Assembly: GCA_903921455.1 (NCBI GenBank)
Contig: CAIXPZ010000096.1
Location: forward strand, 33,091-97,090
Source: an uncultured Verrucomicrobia subdivision 3 bacterium
GTDB taxonomy: Bacteria > Verrucomicrobiota > Verrucomicrobiae > Limisphaerales > UBA11358
Direction: 5' to 3'
DNA length: 64,000 nucleotides
The notes beneath the pieces are model-generated. The model was not told the origin of the DNA, ran no database searches, and saw only the letters and a list, made by a program, of their open reading frames with translations. The translations under genes and the position numbers were made by a program. Within the stretch, counting starts at the first letter, position 1. Each line of letters opens with the position of its first letter. Shown one piece after another: positions 10,222-18,490 of this stretch.

Positions 10222-11625
10222 TCAAATAGATTTTGCAAACTGTCCGATGCCGTATGGTTTTCGTTCAAGACGGCTCCGCATGGTGTTGGCCTCCGCGTCG
10301 CCGATGAATTCTTCCTTCACCGGATCCCAGCGCAGCTTACGGCCCAGCTTCATCGAAATCCACGACAGTATGCAGGTGCTGGTGGAGCGATGCGCGACCT
10401 CGGCTGTAGTGACAGCGGGCTGGCGAGTTTGGATGCTTTCGAGCCAGTTGCCATGATGATCGTTGCTCTTGTAGAGATGCACTTCGTTCGCGCCAATTTG
10501 AGACGACAGAATTTTCTCATCGCTCGCCGCCAGCGCCTTGCCGGTCTTGCTAGCGGGATCGCTCGCCGTCGCCTGACCGCCGCCACGACTGACGAAGATC
10601 CAACCGTCCTCGCCCTGAAATTCGACACCGTTGGTGAAGGTGTGATCAATGATCAGTTTCACGCCGTTCGCGTATTTGGCCTCTATGTGGTAATCGCCGT
10701 GGACATTCCACAAACCCGATTTCGGAAACGACGCTTTGCTCTCGATTTCCAGCGGCCCGGTGTGTTCCGTGTCCATGCCCCAGTGCGCGATGTCCACGTG
10801 ATGCGAGCCCCAGCCCGTGATCATGCCGAGGCAATACGAATCAATGCGCAGCCAGCCCGGCCGCGAAAAATCGTTCTGCGGATGCACGCGTTTTTCGGTG
10901 TAGGGCACCTGCGGCGTCGGGCCGAGCCACATGTCATAATTGAGATTCGGCGGCACGGGCATGTCGGGTTCCACCGCGCCGGAAGGATCGCTGGGCAAAC
11001 CGATCTTCACCGTGTGTAACTTGCCGATACGACCATTGCGAACCAGTTCGCAGCCGGTGCGGAACTGGGTGTTGGATCGCTGCTGACTGCCGATCTGAAA
11101 AATGCGGCCCTGCTTGCGAATGACGTCGCTGACCGCGCGTCCCTCAGCGAGCGTCATGGACAGGGGCTTCTGGACATAGACATCCTTGCCGGCGAGCGCA
11201 GCGGCGATCACCAGCTCCGCGTGCCAATGATCCGGCGTGCTGATCGCCACGGCATCGATGCCCGGCATCTGCAACAGCTCGCGATAATCGCCGAACGTCT
11301 TTACCTTCACCGCGTCAGCGCTACCGTTCTTCTTCGCGTAATAGTCTTCGACATATTTTTTGCCCGCCGCCAATCGCTTCGAGTCGAGATCGCACAGCGC
11401 AACGTAACGCGCGCTGTCGTGCTTGATAATTCCCGGCAGGTCCATGTCGCGCGCGATGCGGCCGCAACCGATATGGGCAATTTGAATTTTTTTGCTCGGC
11501 GCGCTCTGGCCAAACAAAGTGGAGGGCACAATGAGCGGACCCGCCGCTGCGCCCAGCGCGCCGAACGCGGAAGCTTTCAGGAAGTGACGACGGGAGATTT
11601 GAAACGAGGATTTGGTTGGTTTCAT
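10222..11625 (-). CDS. Tat-exported Gfo/Idh/MocA family oxidoreductase
   Basis: From the ATG at 11625 the 467-residue product has a twin-arginine signal (SRRHFLKASAFGALG, then AAAGPL). An NAD(P)-binding Rossmann motif follows (IAHIGCGRIARDMDLPG), with DHWHAELVIAAALAGKDVYV and QKPLS in place of the usual EKP. GWGSHHVDIAHWGMD lies near the active site. The open frame continues over 100 codons upstream, but that part overlaps the preceding gene and has no export logic. Tat export implies folding with its cofactor in the cytoplasm before transport. Family members oxidise a sugar hydroxyl, often at C3 in such operons. It is 16 bases downstream of the PmoA/ThuA gene and 6 bases upstream of the next oxidoreductase. 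Confidence 0.88.
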   Translation of the reverse strand: MKPTKSSFQISRRHFLKASAFGALGAAAGPLIVPSTLFGQSAPSKKIQIAHIGCGRIARDMDLPGIIKHDSARYVALCDLDSKRLAAGKKYVEDYYAKKNGSADAVKVKTFGDYRELLQMPGIDAVAISTPDHWHAELVIAAALAGKDVYVQKPLSMTLAEGRAVSDVIRKQGRIFQIGSQQRSNTQFRTGCELVRNGRIGKLHTVKIGLPSDPSGAVEPDMPVPPNLNYDMWLGPTPQVPYTEKRVHPQNDFSRPGWLRIDSYCLGMITGWGSHHVDIAHWGMDTEHTGPLEIESKASFPKSGLWNVHGDYHIEAKYANGVKLIIDHTFTNGVEFQGEDGWIFVSRGGGQATASDPASKTGKALAASDEKILSSQIGANEVHLYKSNDHHGNWLESIQTRQPAVTTAEVAHRSTSTCILSWISMKLGRKLRWDPVKEEFIGDAEANTMRSRLERKPYGIGQFAKSI

Positions 11626-11641
11626 AAATTGATTCGGGGAG

Positions 11642-13309
11642 TTAAGGATTGGTTTCATGCATGGCCCAGAGAATGCCTCCGAGAATGTGTTTGGTGTATT
11701 CCGGTTTTGCGTAATCTTCTTTGCTGTGGCCAAGTGCGGAATACCAGGCGCGGCCGCCTTCAAATTCATGGCACCACGCCAGCGGCGATTGTCCTTCAAT
11801 CTGCTCACCGTCATTTTTGCCCTGGCTCGGATCTTTAAGCTGCGCGCGGTCGCCGGAAAGCAAAACATGCAGGCCAGGTTCAAGGTGATTGAGAAAATAA
11901 AATTCATCCTTCCACTGCCAGGTTTCGCCAAGATGTGCGGTGGAGGTATTTTGACGATCACGAACGGTTATGACGAACGGCTGCAACGGCGGATGGCGCT
12001 GGAACTTGCCGCCGAGCAGCGACCAAAACCACGGCCATTGCCGCTCAGAACCGCAGGCGGAGTGAATTCCAACAAACCCGCCGCCGTTGTGAATGTAATG
12101 TTGCAACGCGGCTTTCTGCTCGTCGTTGTCGAAAAGTTCGTTGTTGGTATTGGAAAAAACGAGCGCCTTGTATTTCTTCAAATTCTCATCCGTGAATTCA
12201 GCCGAATTAGTGGTGACATCCATTGCGATCTTGTTTTCCGCGCATAACTTGCCAATCGCTTCGATGCTGGCTGGAATGTTATCGTGAACGTAACCTTTGC
12301 CGTTCTTGGCGAACACGAGAATGCGGCGCGGCAAATCCAAGGCGGCGGAAACTGCCGCGGCAAACTTCTTCTGCTCCGACTCCAATCGCGCAGCGTCCCA
12401 GCGTTCAGGATGCACCAGCACGCGGTAACGCAGAGTGAAAGACTGGTTGGCCGCTAGTTCAAAGGGTTGAAGTTGAATCCACGCGCTATTCAAAAAGTAA
12501 AACGAACCAGCCGGATTGACGATGGCATACCAGCGCGTAGGGTGGCGCAAGTTCGACGGGTGATCCAGAAAAGCGACGCCAGCCTCAGTGCCATCAATGC
12601 GCCCGCTGTAATCAACCGCCGAAGCCGCAAACCGGAAACGATTTTCCTTTGCTTCGCCGATGTCCGAGGTGGCGGAAACTTTGGTGTCAGTAAGTTCTTT
12701 CGCAAACCGCAGCGACAATCCCGCATAGCCGCCGAAGGTCTGACCACCTGGCTCGCCTACCAGCGGCGTGCGGTCGAACTTCACTTGTTCATCGCCAGCT
12801 TGGAAGTTGAGGCTCCAATCTATCGCATAGGCCCCGTCAGCAGCCGGCGACGAGAGCGTGATGGTGCGTTGCTCGGTCAGCAATGACTTGGCGGCTCCGC
12901 GCGGACGATAATCCAGCGCAAGTTCGATCTGTGCGGAGAAATCAGGATGCGTTTCAATCTTCACCACGCGCCAGGAAGTAGCGCCTTCGCTCTGGCGCAG
13001 CTTCTTGTCCTCCTCCCAATAATTGACGCCGTTCAGGTATTTCCAGGAGAACCACAGGCCATAATGCCAGACATGGTCGGGTGGACTTTGCCAGGTCAGC
13101 GGTGATCCGCCCGGCAGCGCGAGCGGATGAAAAAATGGCTTGGAGCCGTTGGTGCCATAGTTGAACTGCCAGACGGGTTTGCCGCCGGAAACCAGCGCGA
13201 CCGAAGGGGCGTTGGTTTGCCAGGCGAATTGCGTTGCCGCGCGAGTTGTTTGTCGCGCGCTTAGGAGCAGAGCCGATGCCGCCGCTAAAACCAGAAGAGT
13301 TGATTTCAT
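11642..13309 (-). CDS. fusion of PmoA-like (DUF6807) domain and ThuA domain, exported
   Basis: The 555-residue protein starts at the ATG at 13309 with a signal peptide (MKSTLLVLAAASALLLSARQ). The first about 310 residues fit the PmoA-like DUF6807 family (KPFFHPLALPGGSPLTWQSP, HVWHYGLWFSWKYLNGVNYW, GYAGLSLRF). The last about 230 residues are ThuA-like, a glutamine-amidotransferase fold: YKALVFSNTNNELFDNDEQK, GGGFVGIHSACGSE, and GGRAWYSALGHSKEDY. ThuA proteins act in disaccharide catabolism with Gfo/Idh/MocA enzymes, and the two downstream oxidoreductases match that pattern. It is first of a tight three-gene operon. The joint role of the fused domains is inferred. Confidence 0.85.
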   Translation of the reverse strand: MKSTLLVLAAASALLLSARQTTRAATQFAWQTNAPSVALVSGGKPVWQFNYGTNGSKPFFHPLALPGGSPLTWQSPPDHVWHYGLWFSWKYLNGVNYWEEDKKLRQSEGATSWRVVKIETHPDFSAQIELALDYRPRGAAKSLLTEQRTITLSSPAADGAYAIDWSLNFQAGDEQVKFDRTPLVGEPGGQTFGGYAGLSLRFAKELTDTKVSATSDIGEAKENRFRFAASAVDYSGRIDGTEAGVAFLDHPSNLRHPTRWYAIVNPAGSFYFLNSAWIQLQPFELAANQSFTLRYRVLVHPERWDAARLESEQKKFAAAVSAALDLPRRILVFAKNGKGYVHDNIPASIEAIGKLCAENKIAMDVTTNSAEFTDENLKKYKALVFSNTNNELFDNDEQKAALQHYIHNGGGFVGIHSACGSERQWPWFWSLLGGKFQRHPPLQPFVITVRDRQNTSTAHLGETWQWKDEFYFLNHLEPGLHVLLSGDRAQLKDPSQGKNDGEQIEGQSPLAWCHEFEGGRAWYSALGHSKEDYAKPEYTKHILGGILWAMHETNP

Positions 13310-13425
13310 AAATTTGTCAAAGGCTGTTCTTAAAAGCCTGTCAGCACCCATACTTTGACTCAAGGCTGAAGCCTATCCACCTGTCTGCCTTCCTTAAGTG
13401 TTAGCCAGGCATTAAACAAGTTGTG

Positions 13426-15564
13426 TTACCTATGTTCTGGCTGCGCCAAGCCACCTAGCTCCCCTGGTATCGCGATTACTGAATTGGCCGTCGGCCCCTG
13501 GCGGACACATAATACTTGGCCTTGCGCTTTTTGCGCTTGAATCGCCAAGGATTTCGTTTCGGGTGCAATAATAATTTCATCACGCTGGCCATTTGGAAAA
13601 ACGAGCGTGAGGCTCGATTCTGCCACATTGCTACCGGAATGATCGATTACTTTAGGCAGTTCCTTCTCCGTGGCGTAGGGTATCAACACCGTGCAGAGTG
13701 TTTGAGGCAGTGGCCCATTGGAAATTAGCGCCGCCACGGGTGCCTTTTCCACACTAACAAGACCAGTAGCAATCAGCCCAGTTCGCATTTCCAGCTTCGC
13801 ACTATCCGCCGGTTGCACGCGAATGTTCATGCCATCCGAAAACGCAGTTTGCGCGGCGGAGCCATCCGCCCGCGCCGGACCAATTGGAAAATGAAAAAGC
13901 CGGGTCACTTCGTGTTTACCCTGCCCCGTAATCCGATCCACCACCACCCAATAGCTCGGTTTTACAAACAACACACTACGTTGATGAACAAATCCACCAG
14001 CCTCTACCTGACCACTGGCAAAGTCTGCCTGACGATCGGTTTGCCAAGCCAGTAGCTTGGGATTGGCAGCCAACTGTTCTTGCCCGTCAATCATCACCAC
14101 ATTATGCGCCGAGCTTTGACGAAGTTGATGTGAAACCGGTTCGTCGTAACTACACATGCCGGAATCCACGATCAAATCCCGGCCAGCGAACACCGTGACT
14201 TGCAGGCGATCCTGATGACTGTGTCCGCCGCGCCAAGGCGCACAATCGAAAAGCAGATACTTATCTTGAGGCCCCCAGCCACTGCGCATCACGGCGTAAT
14301 TGGCATCCGGAAGCAGGACGGAGGTGAAATCCGGCCGGCACGACGCCAACGGGGCATAACGCTCGCAAACGTCCGGCCCGAAAAGCCACACCCAGTCGGC
14401 GATGCAATTGGAAGTCGCCAGAAAACGAAAGTCGGGGCGCGGATACAGCAACGCGCCCAATCCCAGACTATCCTCCACGCTATTGATTCCGGTTCCGGCA
14501 TCGCCGACCGGTGGATAAGTGCGATTGGGCCGACAAAGTTTTTCCAGCACCTCAAACATTTTTTCATGGCGGGCTAGCAGTCCGGGAATTTCGATGTGAT
14601 TCTTTTGACACAGCAAGGCGACATGGAGAAATTCTTTCATCACCCAGCTGTGGTAGCCCGGCGTCAATTCCCAATGACTGCCATCCGCCTCAACATCGCG
14701 CTGCATGTGTTCAACAAGCAAATCAAGGCCGCGCTTTCGCCAGCCTGATGCAGCCTTGAACTCCGGCAGCATGATGCCGATGGTCGCCAGTCCCGAAGCT
14801 TCACATACCTGCCAGTTACCGCCCCGGAAAGCGGTGGTCCAGCCAGCCAGATAACTCGCGTGTTCGACCAGCGATTTCGTCATGCGATATTTGGCCTCGG
14901 CGTCGAACTCCGGCGCATCCATGAAAAATTCCATGGCATCAAACCACGACTGACCACGAATGCCCGCCTCCAGCGTGCGCCACACGGATCCGTTCTGGCC
15001 ACGGTCGTTGGAAATTTTGAACAGAACCGGATTCGAGCCAACCCAGTCCTCCATTAAATCCACAAAGTCACGCGCATAAATGCTTTTGTCCGTGCCCCAA
15101 TAAGCCCGCCCCAAATCCTCCCAGTAACCAAAGCGGCTCAAGACGTGGGTCCATTCGATCGGCCCCTGAAGCCACTCGACTTTATGGCCAAGCTGTTTGC
15201 GAACTCCCAGCAAGTTGAAATCTCTGGCCAAGACTTTATCGGCTTCATTGGTGAAGGTCGCTAATCCGCCAAACTGCGCGTTGTAGAGGTGGGTGATTTT
15301 TGACCGGTCATGACGCGACCAAATCCAAGCCGGCGATGTGCGCGCAGTCAGATGTTCCGCCCACTCTTGTTTGGCGCGGGGCCAGTCGGAAACCTCAACC
15401 GCCTGGCGCACCTTGGATAAATCCGGACGGGCAAGGTCAAGCAGAGCGAAAAATGCGGCCTCATTGGCTACCGCAAACGGTGAAACCGCTGGCTTAAGAT
15501 CGGCATGGGCAACCAGTGAAGCCAAAAACGTCGAAACTAAAATCCATTTAAATCGTGTCCGCAT
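13426..15564 (-). CDS. heparinase II/III family polysaccharide lyase, exported
   Basis: The 712-residue protein has a signal peptide (MRTRFKWILVSTFLASLVAH). An alpha/alpha-toroid follows, with the family motifs RGGNWQVCEASGLATIGI (about residue 250) and DGSHWELTPGYHSWV. The beta-sandwich portion has WRGGHSHQDRLQVTVFAG (about residue 450), then DLIVDSGMCSYDE. The Asn, Tyr and His residues in these motifs correspond to catalytic positions in heparinase II/III and alginate-lyase relatives, which cleave uronic-acid polysaccharides by beta-elimination. The exact substrate is unknown. It lies 116 bases upstream of the PmoA/ThuA operon on the same strand. The leader of 320 bases upstream is non-coding. 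Confidence 0.88.
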   Translation of the reverse strand: MRTRFKWILVSTFLASLVAHADLKPAVSPFAVANEAAFFALLDLARPDLSKVRQAVEVSDWPRAKQEWAEHLTARTSPAWIWSRHDRSKITHLYNAQFGGLATFTNEADKVLARDFNLLGVRKQLGHKVEWLQGPIEWTHVLSRFGYWEDLGRAYWGTDKSIYARDFVDLMEDWVGSNPVLFKISNDRGQNGSVWRTLEAGIRGQSWFDAMEFFMDAPEFDAEAKYRMTKSLVEHASYLAGWTTAFRGGNWQVCEASGLATIGIMLPEFKAASGWRKRGLDLLVEHMQRDVEADGSHWELTPGYHSWVMKEFLHVALLCQKNHIEIPGLLARHEKMFEVLEKLCRPNRTYPPVGDAGTGINSVEDSLGLGALLYPRPDFRFLATSNCIADWVWLFGPDVCERYAPLASCRPDFTSVLLPDANYAVMRSGWGPQDKYLLFDCAPWRGGHSHQDRLQVTVFAGRDLIVDSGMCSYDEPVSHQLRQSSAHNVVMIDGQEQLAANPKLLAWQTDRQADFASGQVEAGGFVHQRSVLFVKPSYWVVVDRITGQGKHEVTRLFHFPIGPARADGSAAQTAFSDGMNIRVQPADSAKLEMRTGLIATGLVSVEKAPVAALISNGPLPQTLCTVLIPYATEKELPKVIDHSGSNVAESSLTLVFPNGQRDEIIIAPETKSLAIQAQKAQGQVLCVRQGPTANSVIAIPGELGGLAQPEHR

Positions 15565-15884
15565 GAATATTGCAAATTCGACGAAGCTCGTCCCTGTTTA
15601 GTTACAACTACAATTGCCCGCCCTGGCAATAAAGGCTAAAGCCGAATTTATCCGACGGTCGAATCACGGCGCCGCCGTCAAAATATAATGACGCGTCCTA
15701 GGGCTGAGCACCAGAGCTAGGTGGTTTATAGCAGATGAGTAAATATAGTTTTCAGCACGCTGCCAAATCGAAGCAACGTGGCGTCCAGCATCAAAACTTC
15801 AACCAAGGCTAGGCGAATTTGATTTTAATAAAATGTTGAAAAACTTCTGTAAGCCTAGAAATTCTACCCTCGATTCGGAATTCA
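15565..15884. other. non-coding gap with small dyads
   Basis: No credible gene is seen in these 320 bases. They hold a 6-bp hairpin (ATTGCC 15613-15618, GGCAAT 15625-15630) and a short dyad GGCTAAAGCC directly after it. A related dyad, GGCTGAAGCC, occurs near 13363 upstream of the PmoA/ThuA gene. The region probably contains the heparinase-family gene promoter, but I cannot assign one. Confidence 0.4.
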
Positions 15885-16742
15885 TCACGGATTGTCCCAA
15901 AGAGCTATGTCACTGCCTTTGGCACCGTTCCAGCCAAGCGATGAATTCTTAACGCTTGAAACATGCCCGTCACCCCAAGAAACATTAAGCCGGTGACTGT
16001 GGCGTGGAATGGGCAATGCGTCAGCACCAGTCAGCCATTTACTATCAACCGGATCCCGAAAAAACACATTAGCATATCCGGTGTCAGCACCTCCACCATT
16101 ATAGTCCATCCAAGTATCATATTGAGTAGACGCGCCGCCGCCGCCGCCGCCAGCCCAGCCTTTTTCCGCGCCGGAATCTGCAAAAAATATAGTATCTGAA
16201 AGCGCTTTCACCGAAGTTAGTTTTGTAAACCTGCTTGTGGGGCTGCCGATAATTCCGCCTATTTCAGAATAATTGATACCAATGCCCATGGCGAACCTGG
16301 CGTTGCTAAAGCCATTTCCAGTAGCGACTGCATTATTTTTTGTGGTCAGCATTTTCGGACAAGAATAGGCCGTTTCTTGCTTCAGATAACCTCCGATTCG
16401 AAGAATGTCCGGCCACCATTCCGAAGCACCGTTATAAACAATAAAAACATTGGTATCATAAGGATTTTGTGCCCGCCAGCCTGTCCAGTCCTGCATACCT
16501 GCGGGTAAATAATATAACGGCAAGACCTTCTCCACAAAATCGTTGCTATACATCTGGCTGGCCAAACCGATCTGCTTCTGATTGCTAAGGCAATTGATAG
16601 ATTTGGCTTTTTCTTTGGCCGCACTCAAAGCCGGCAGCAGCATCGCCGCCAGAATGGCGATGATGGCAATGACCACCAGCAACTCGATCAGGGTAAAAGC
16701 CCGGCTTGAAATATTCCGGGCAAACGACGATTGGTTTTTCAT
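15885..16742 (-). CDS. type II secretion pseudopilin-like protein with H-X9-DG ending
   Basis: The ATG at 16742 gives a 285-residue protein with the prepilin cleavage/methylation signal [20 protein letters not shown], where cleavage would fall before Phe. The mature N-terminal helix continues through [20 protein letters not shown]. The last third has [17 protein letters not shown], the H-X9-DG motif of this family. Verrucomicrobiota and Planctomycetota genomes encode dozens of these; they are presumed to assemble with, or be processed by, the type II secretion/pilus system, with individual roles unknown. There is an unusual Gly/Ala-rich patch ([11 protein letters not shown]). An operator-like repeat lies 90 bases upstream. 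Confidence 0.9.
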   Translation of the reverse strand: MKNQSSFARNISSRAFTLIELLVVIAIIAILAAMLLPALSAAKEKAKSINCLSNQKQIGLASQMYSNDFVEKVLPLYYLPAGMQDWTGWRAQNPYDTNVFIVYNGASEWWPDILRIGGYLKQETAYSCPKMLTTKNNAVATGNGFSNARFAMGIGINYSEIGGIIGSPTSRFTKLTSVKALSDTIFFADSGAEKGWAGGGGGGASTQYDTWMDYNGGGADTGYANVFFRDPVDSKWLTGADALPIPRHSHRLNVSWGDGHVSSVKNSSLGWNGAKGSDIALWDNP

Positions 16743-16831
16743 AGGCGACTCTGGTGCTGCTCTCAACACTATTTTGCTTTTAAGAATTATGGGTTTATTT
16801 GTTTAACATTACACCCCGCCAGAATCTAAAT

Positions 16832-16853
16832 CCATCACGCAAACACGGGATTA
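16832..16853 (-). promoter_or_regulatory. operator-like motif, copy 1
   Basis: Read on the minus strand the site is TAATCCCGTGTTTGCGTGAT followed by GG. It differs at only two of 22 positions from the copy at 24774-24795 and shares AATCCCG-N-GTTTGCG with the copy at 38686-38700. It lies 90 bases upstream of the pseudopilin gene start, in the orientation of that gene. Confidence 0.5.
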
Positions 16854-16873
16854 CCGCCGATCAATCAAACCGC

Positions 16874-18454
16874 TCAAAGCGCCCCGCCGTCACCGGCTTT
16901 TTCGAGATCCAAGCGCAAATCAGACCGCGAAGATTTTTGCGGCGGCGGGTTGCGAAACTTTTTCCCCGGAGACGGGGCCGACACCGAAGCGTCGTAAGCT
17001 GGATTTTCAATCGGAACCAGAGCGCCGGTGGCCTGGTGAAAATCATCAATCAATTTTTCCAGCTCGCGCACCAAGTCCGGCTTGGCTTTGGCCAGATTGT
17101 GGGTTTCGCCCAAATCATTTTTCAAATTGTAAAGCTCGTGGCGGTCGGTTTGTTTGGGGCCGTCGCAATAAAAACGAATCAGCTTCCAATCACCGCGCCG
17201 GACGGAAACGGACGGTATCGCTCCGGTCGCCGGAACATAATGTGGAAAATAACAGAACACCTTGTCACGCGGCGAAGCCTCGCCCAGCAGCGACGGCACT
17301 TGACTGACGCCGTCGAATGGGTGAGGCGGCTGTTGATTCAGTGCGGCCATTTCCTGGAGCGTTGGAAACCAGTCCTCGCTGGACAGAAACGCCTCGCTGC
17401 GCGACCCGGCTTTCACCTTCCCCGGCCAGACGACGACGCAGGGTTCGCGCGTGCCACCCTCGTAAATGGTCGCCTTGCCCCCGCGCAAAGGCCGGTTGCT
17501 GGTGGGCGTGATTCCCTCCACCCGGTCATACATGTTGCCGCCATTGTCCGAGAAGAAAACAACGATGGTGTGGTCGGAAAGTTTCAACCGGTCCAGCGTG
17601 TCCAGCAAACGCCCGACATTCTCATCCAGACTTTGAACCATCGCGCCATACACTGCGCAACGCTGCTCGTCTTTGGCTTTCGCTTTGGCCCGATATTTGG
17701 CGATCAATTTCGTTTTCCCGTCAAACGGCGCGTGAACGGAAAACGCCCAGTAGTTGAGGAAGAAAGGTCGACCTTGGTTTGCTTCGAGAAATTTAACCGC
17801 CTCATCGCACATGCGGTCCTCGATGTGTTCGCCGTTCTGGCCGGTGAAATTCAGCGGCTTCGGAAAATGCCAGGGCGCAACGTAACTGCCCGCCGGCCCC
17901 GGCCCCGGATAATGCGGCACATCCACGTCGAAGCCATGCTGCAATGGACTGTAAGGTTCCGCCCCCAAATGCCATTTGCCAAAATGTCCGGTGATATAAC
18001 CCGCCGCGTGAAACGCCTCGGCCAGCGTGTAGAAATTCGTTCGCAAACGTGAGGCGCTGATCATTGGCAACGCCGGTTCGTAGGGTGGCGCGTGAGTGGC
18101 AATCGTTTCCGTCAGCCGCACTTGTTTCTCGTGACAACACGGGGTTGTGATGCCAACGCGGGCCGGATATAACCCGGTCAGGATGCTCGCGCGCGTCGGT
18201 GAACACAGCGGATTGGCCGCATAGGCATTTTGAAACACCATTCCCCGCCGGGCCAGGCGCTCGAGGTTGGGCGTCTCATAAAATTTCGTCGTGCCATACA
18301 GCGTCGTGTCACTCCAGCCAAGATCGTCGGCCAGAATGAAAACCACATTGGGCTTCATTGCTTCGGCCGAGTAGGCAGGGGTTCCCACCAGGCAAAGCGC
18401 GGCGAGACAGAGGCCAACGATCAATTGGTTTTTTGCTGGCGGGAGAATCATCAT
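16874..18454 (-). CDS. sulfatase (formylglycine-dependent), exported
   Basis: The 526-residue protein starts at the ATG at 18454 (a second ATG follows directly; a TTG at 18478 is also in frame). A signal peptide (MMILPPAKNQLIVGLCLAAL) precedes KPNVVFILADDLGWSD, whose Asp pair binds calcium. LCSPTRASILTG carries the Cys (about residue 83) that sulfatase-maturing enzymes convert to formylglycine. HFGKWHLG and FFSDNGG complete the active site. These enzymes remove sulfate esters from carbohydrates. It lies directly downstream of the rhamnosidase-sulfatase chimera (36-base gap) and is the only intact sulfatase in the window. Confidence 0.93.
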   Translation of the reverse strand: MMILPPAKNQLIVGLCLAALCLVGTPAYSAEAMKPNVVFILADDLGWSDTTLYGTTKFYETPNLERLARRGMVFQNAYAANPLCSPTRASILTGLYPARVGITTPCCHEKQVRLTETIATHAPPYEPALPMISASRLRTNFYTLAEAFHAAGYITGHFGKWHLGAEPYSPLQHGFDVDVPHYPGPGPAGSYVAPWHFPKPLNFTGQNGEHIEDRMCDEAVKFLEANQGRPFFLNYWAFSVHAPFDGKTKLIAKYRAKAKAKDEQRCAVYGAMVQSLDENVGRLLDTLDRLKLSDHTIVVFFSDNGGNMYDRVEGITPTSNRPLRGGKATIYEGGTREPCVVVWPGKVKAGSRSEAFLSSEDWFPTLQEMAALNQQPPHPFDGVSQVPSLLGEASPRDKVFCYFPHYVPATGAIPSVSVRRGDWKLIRFYCDGPKQTDRHELYNLKNDLGETHNLAKAKPDLVRELEKLIDDFHQATGALVPIENPAYDASVSAPSPGKKFRNPPPQKSSRSDLRLDLEKAGDGGAL

Positions 18455-18490
18455 TTGGCTTTGGATTTGGCTTGGCAAACCGTCGCAAAG

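Noticed and set aside
9172..11019. A 615-codon plus-strand frame opposite the two oxidoreductase genes
   Set aside because: It is a shadow of the minus-strand Gfo/Idh/MocA genes, which have clear motifs.
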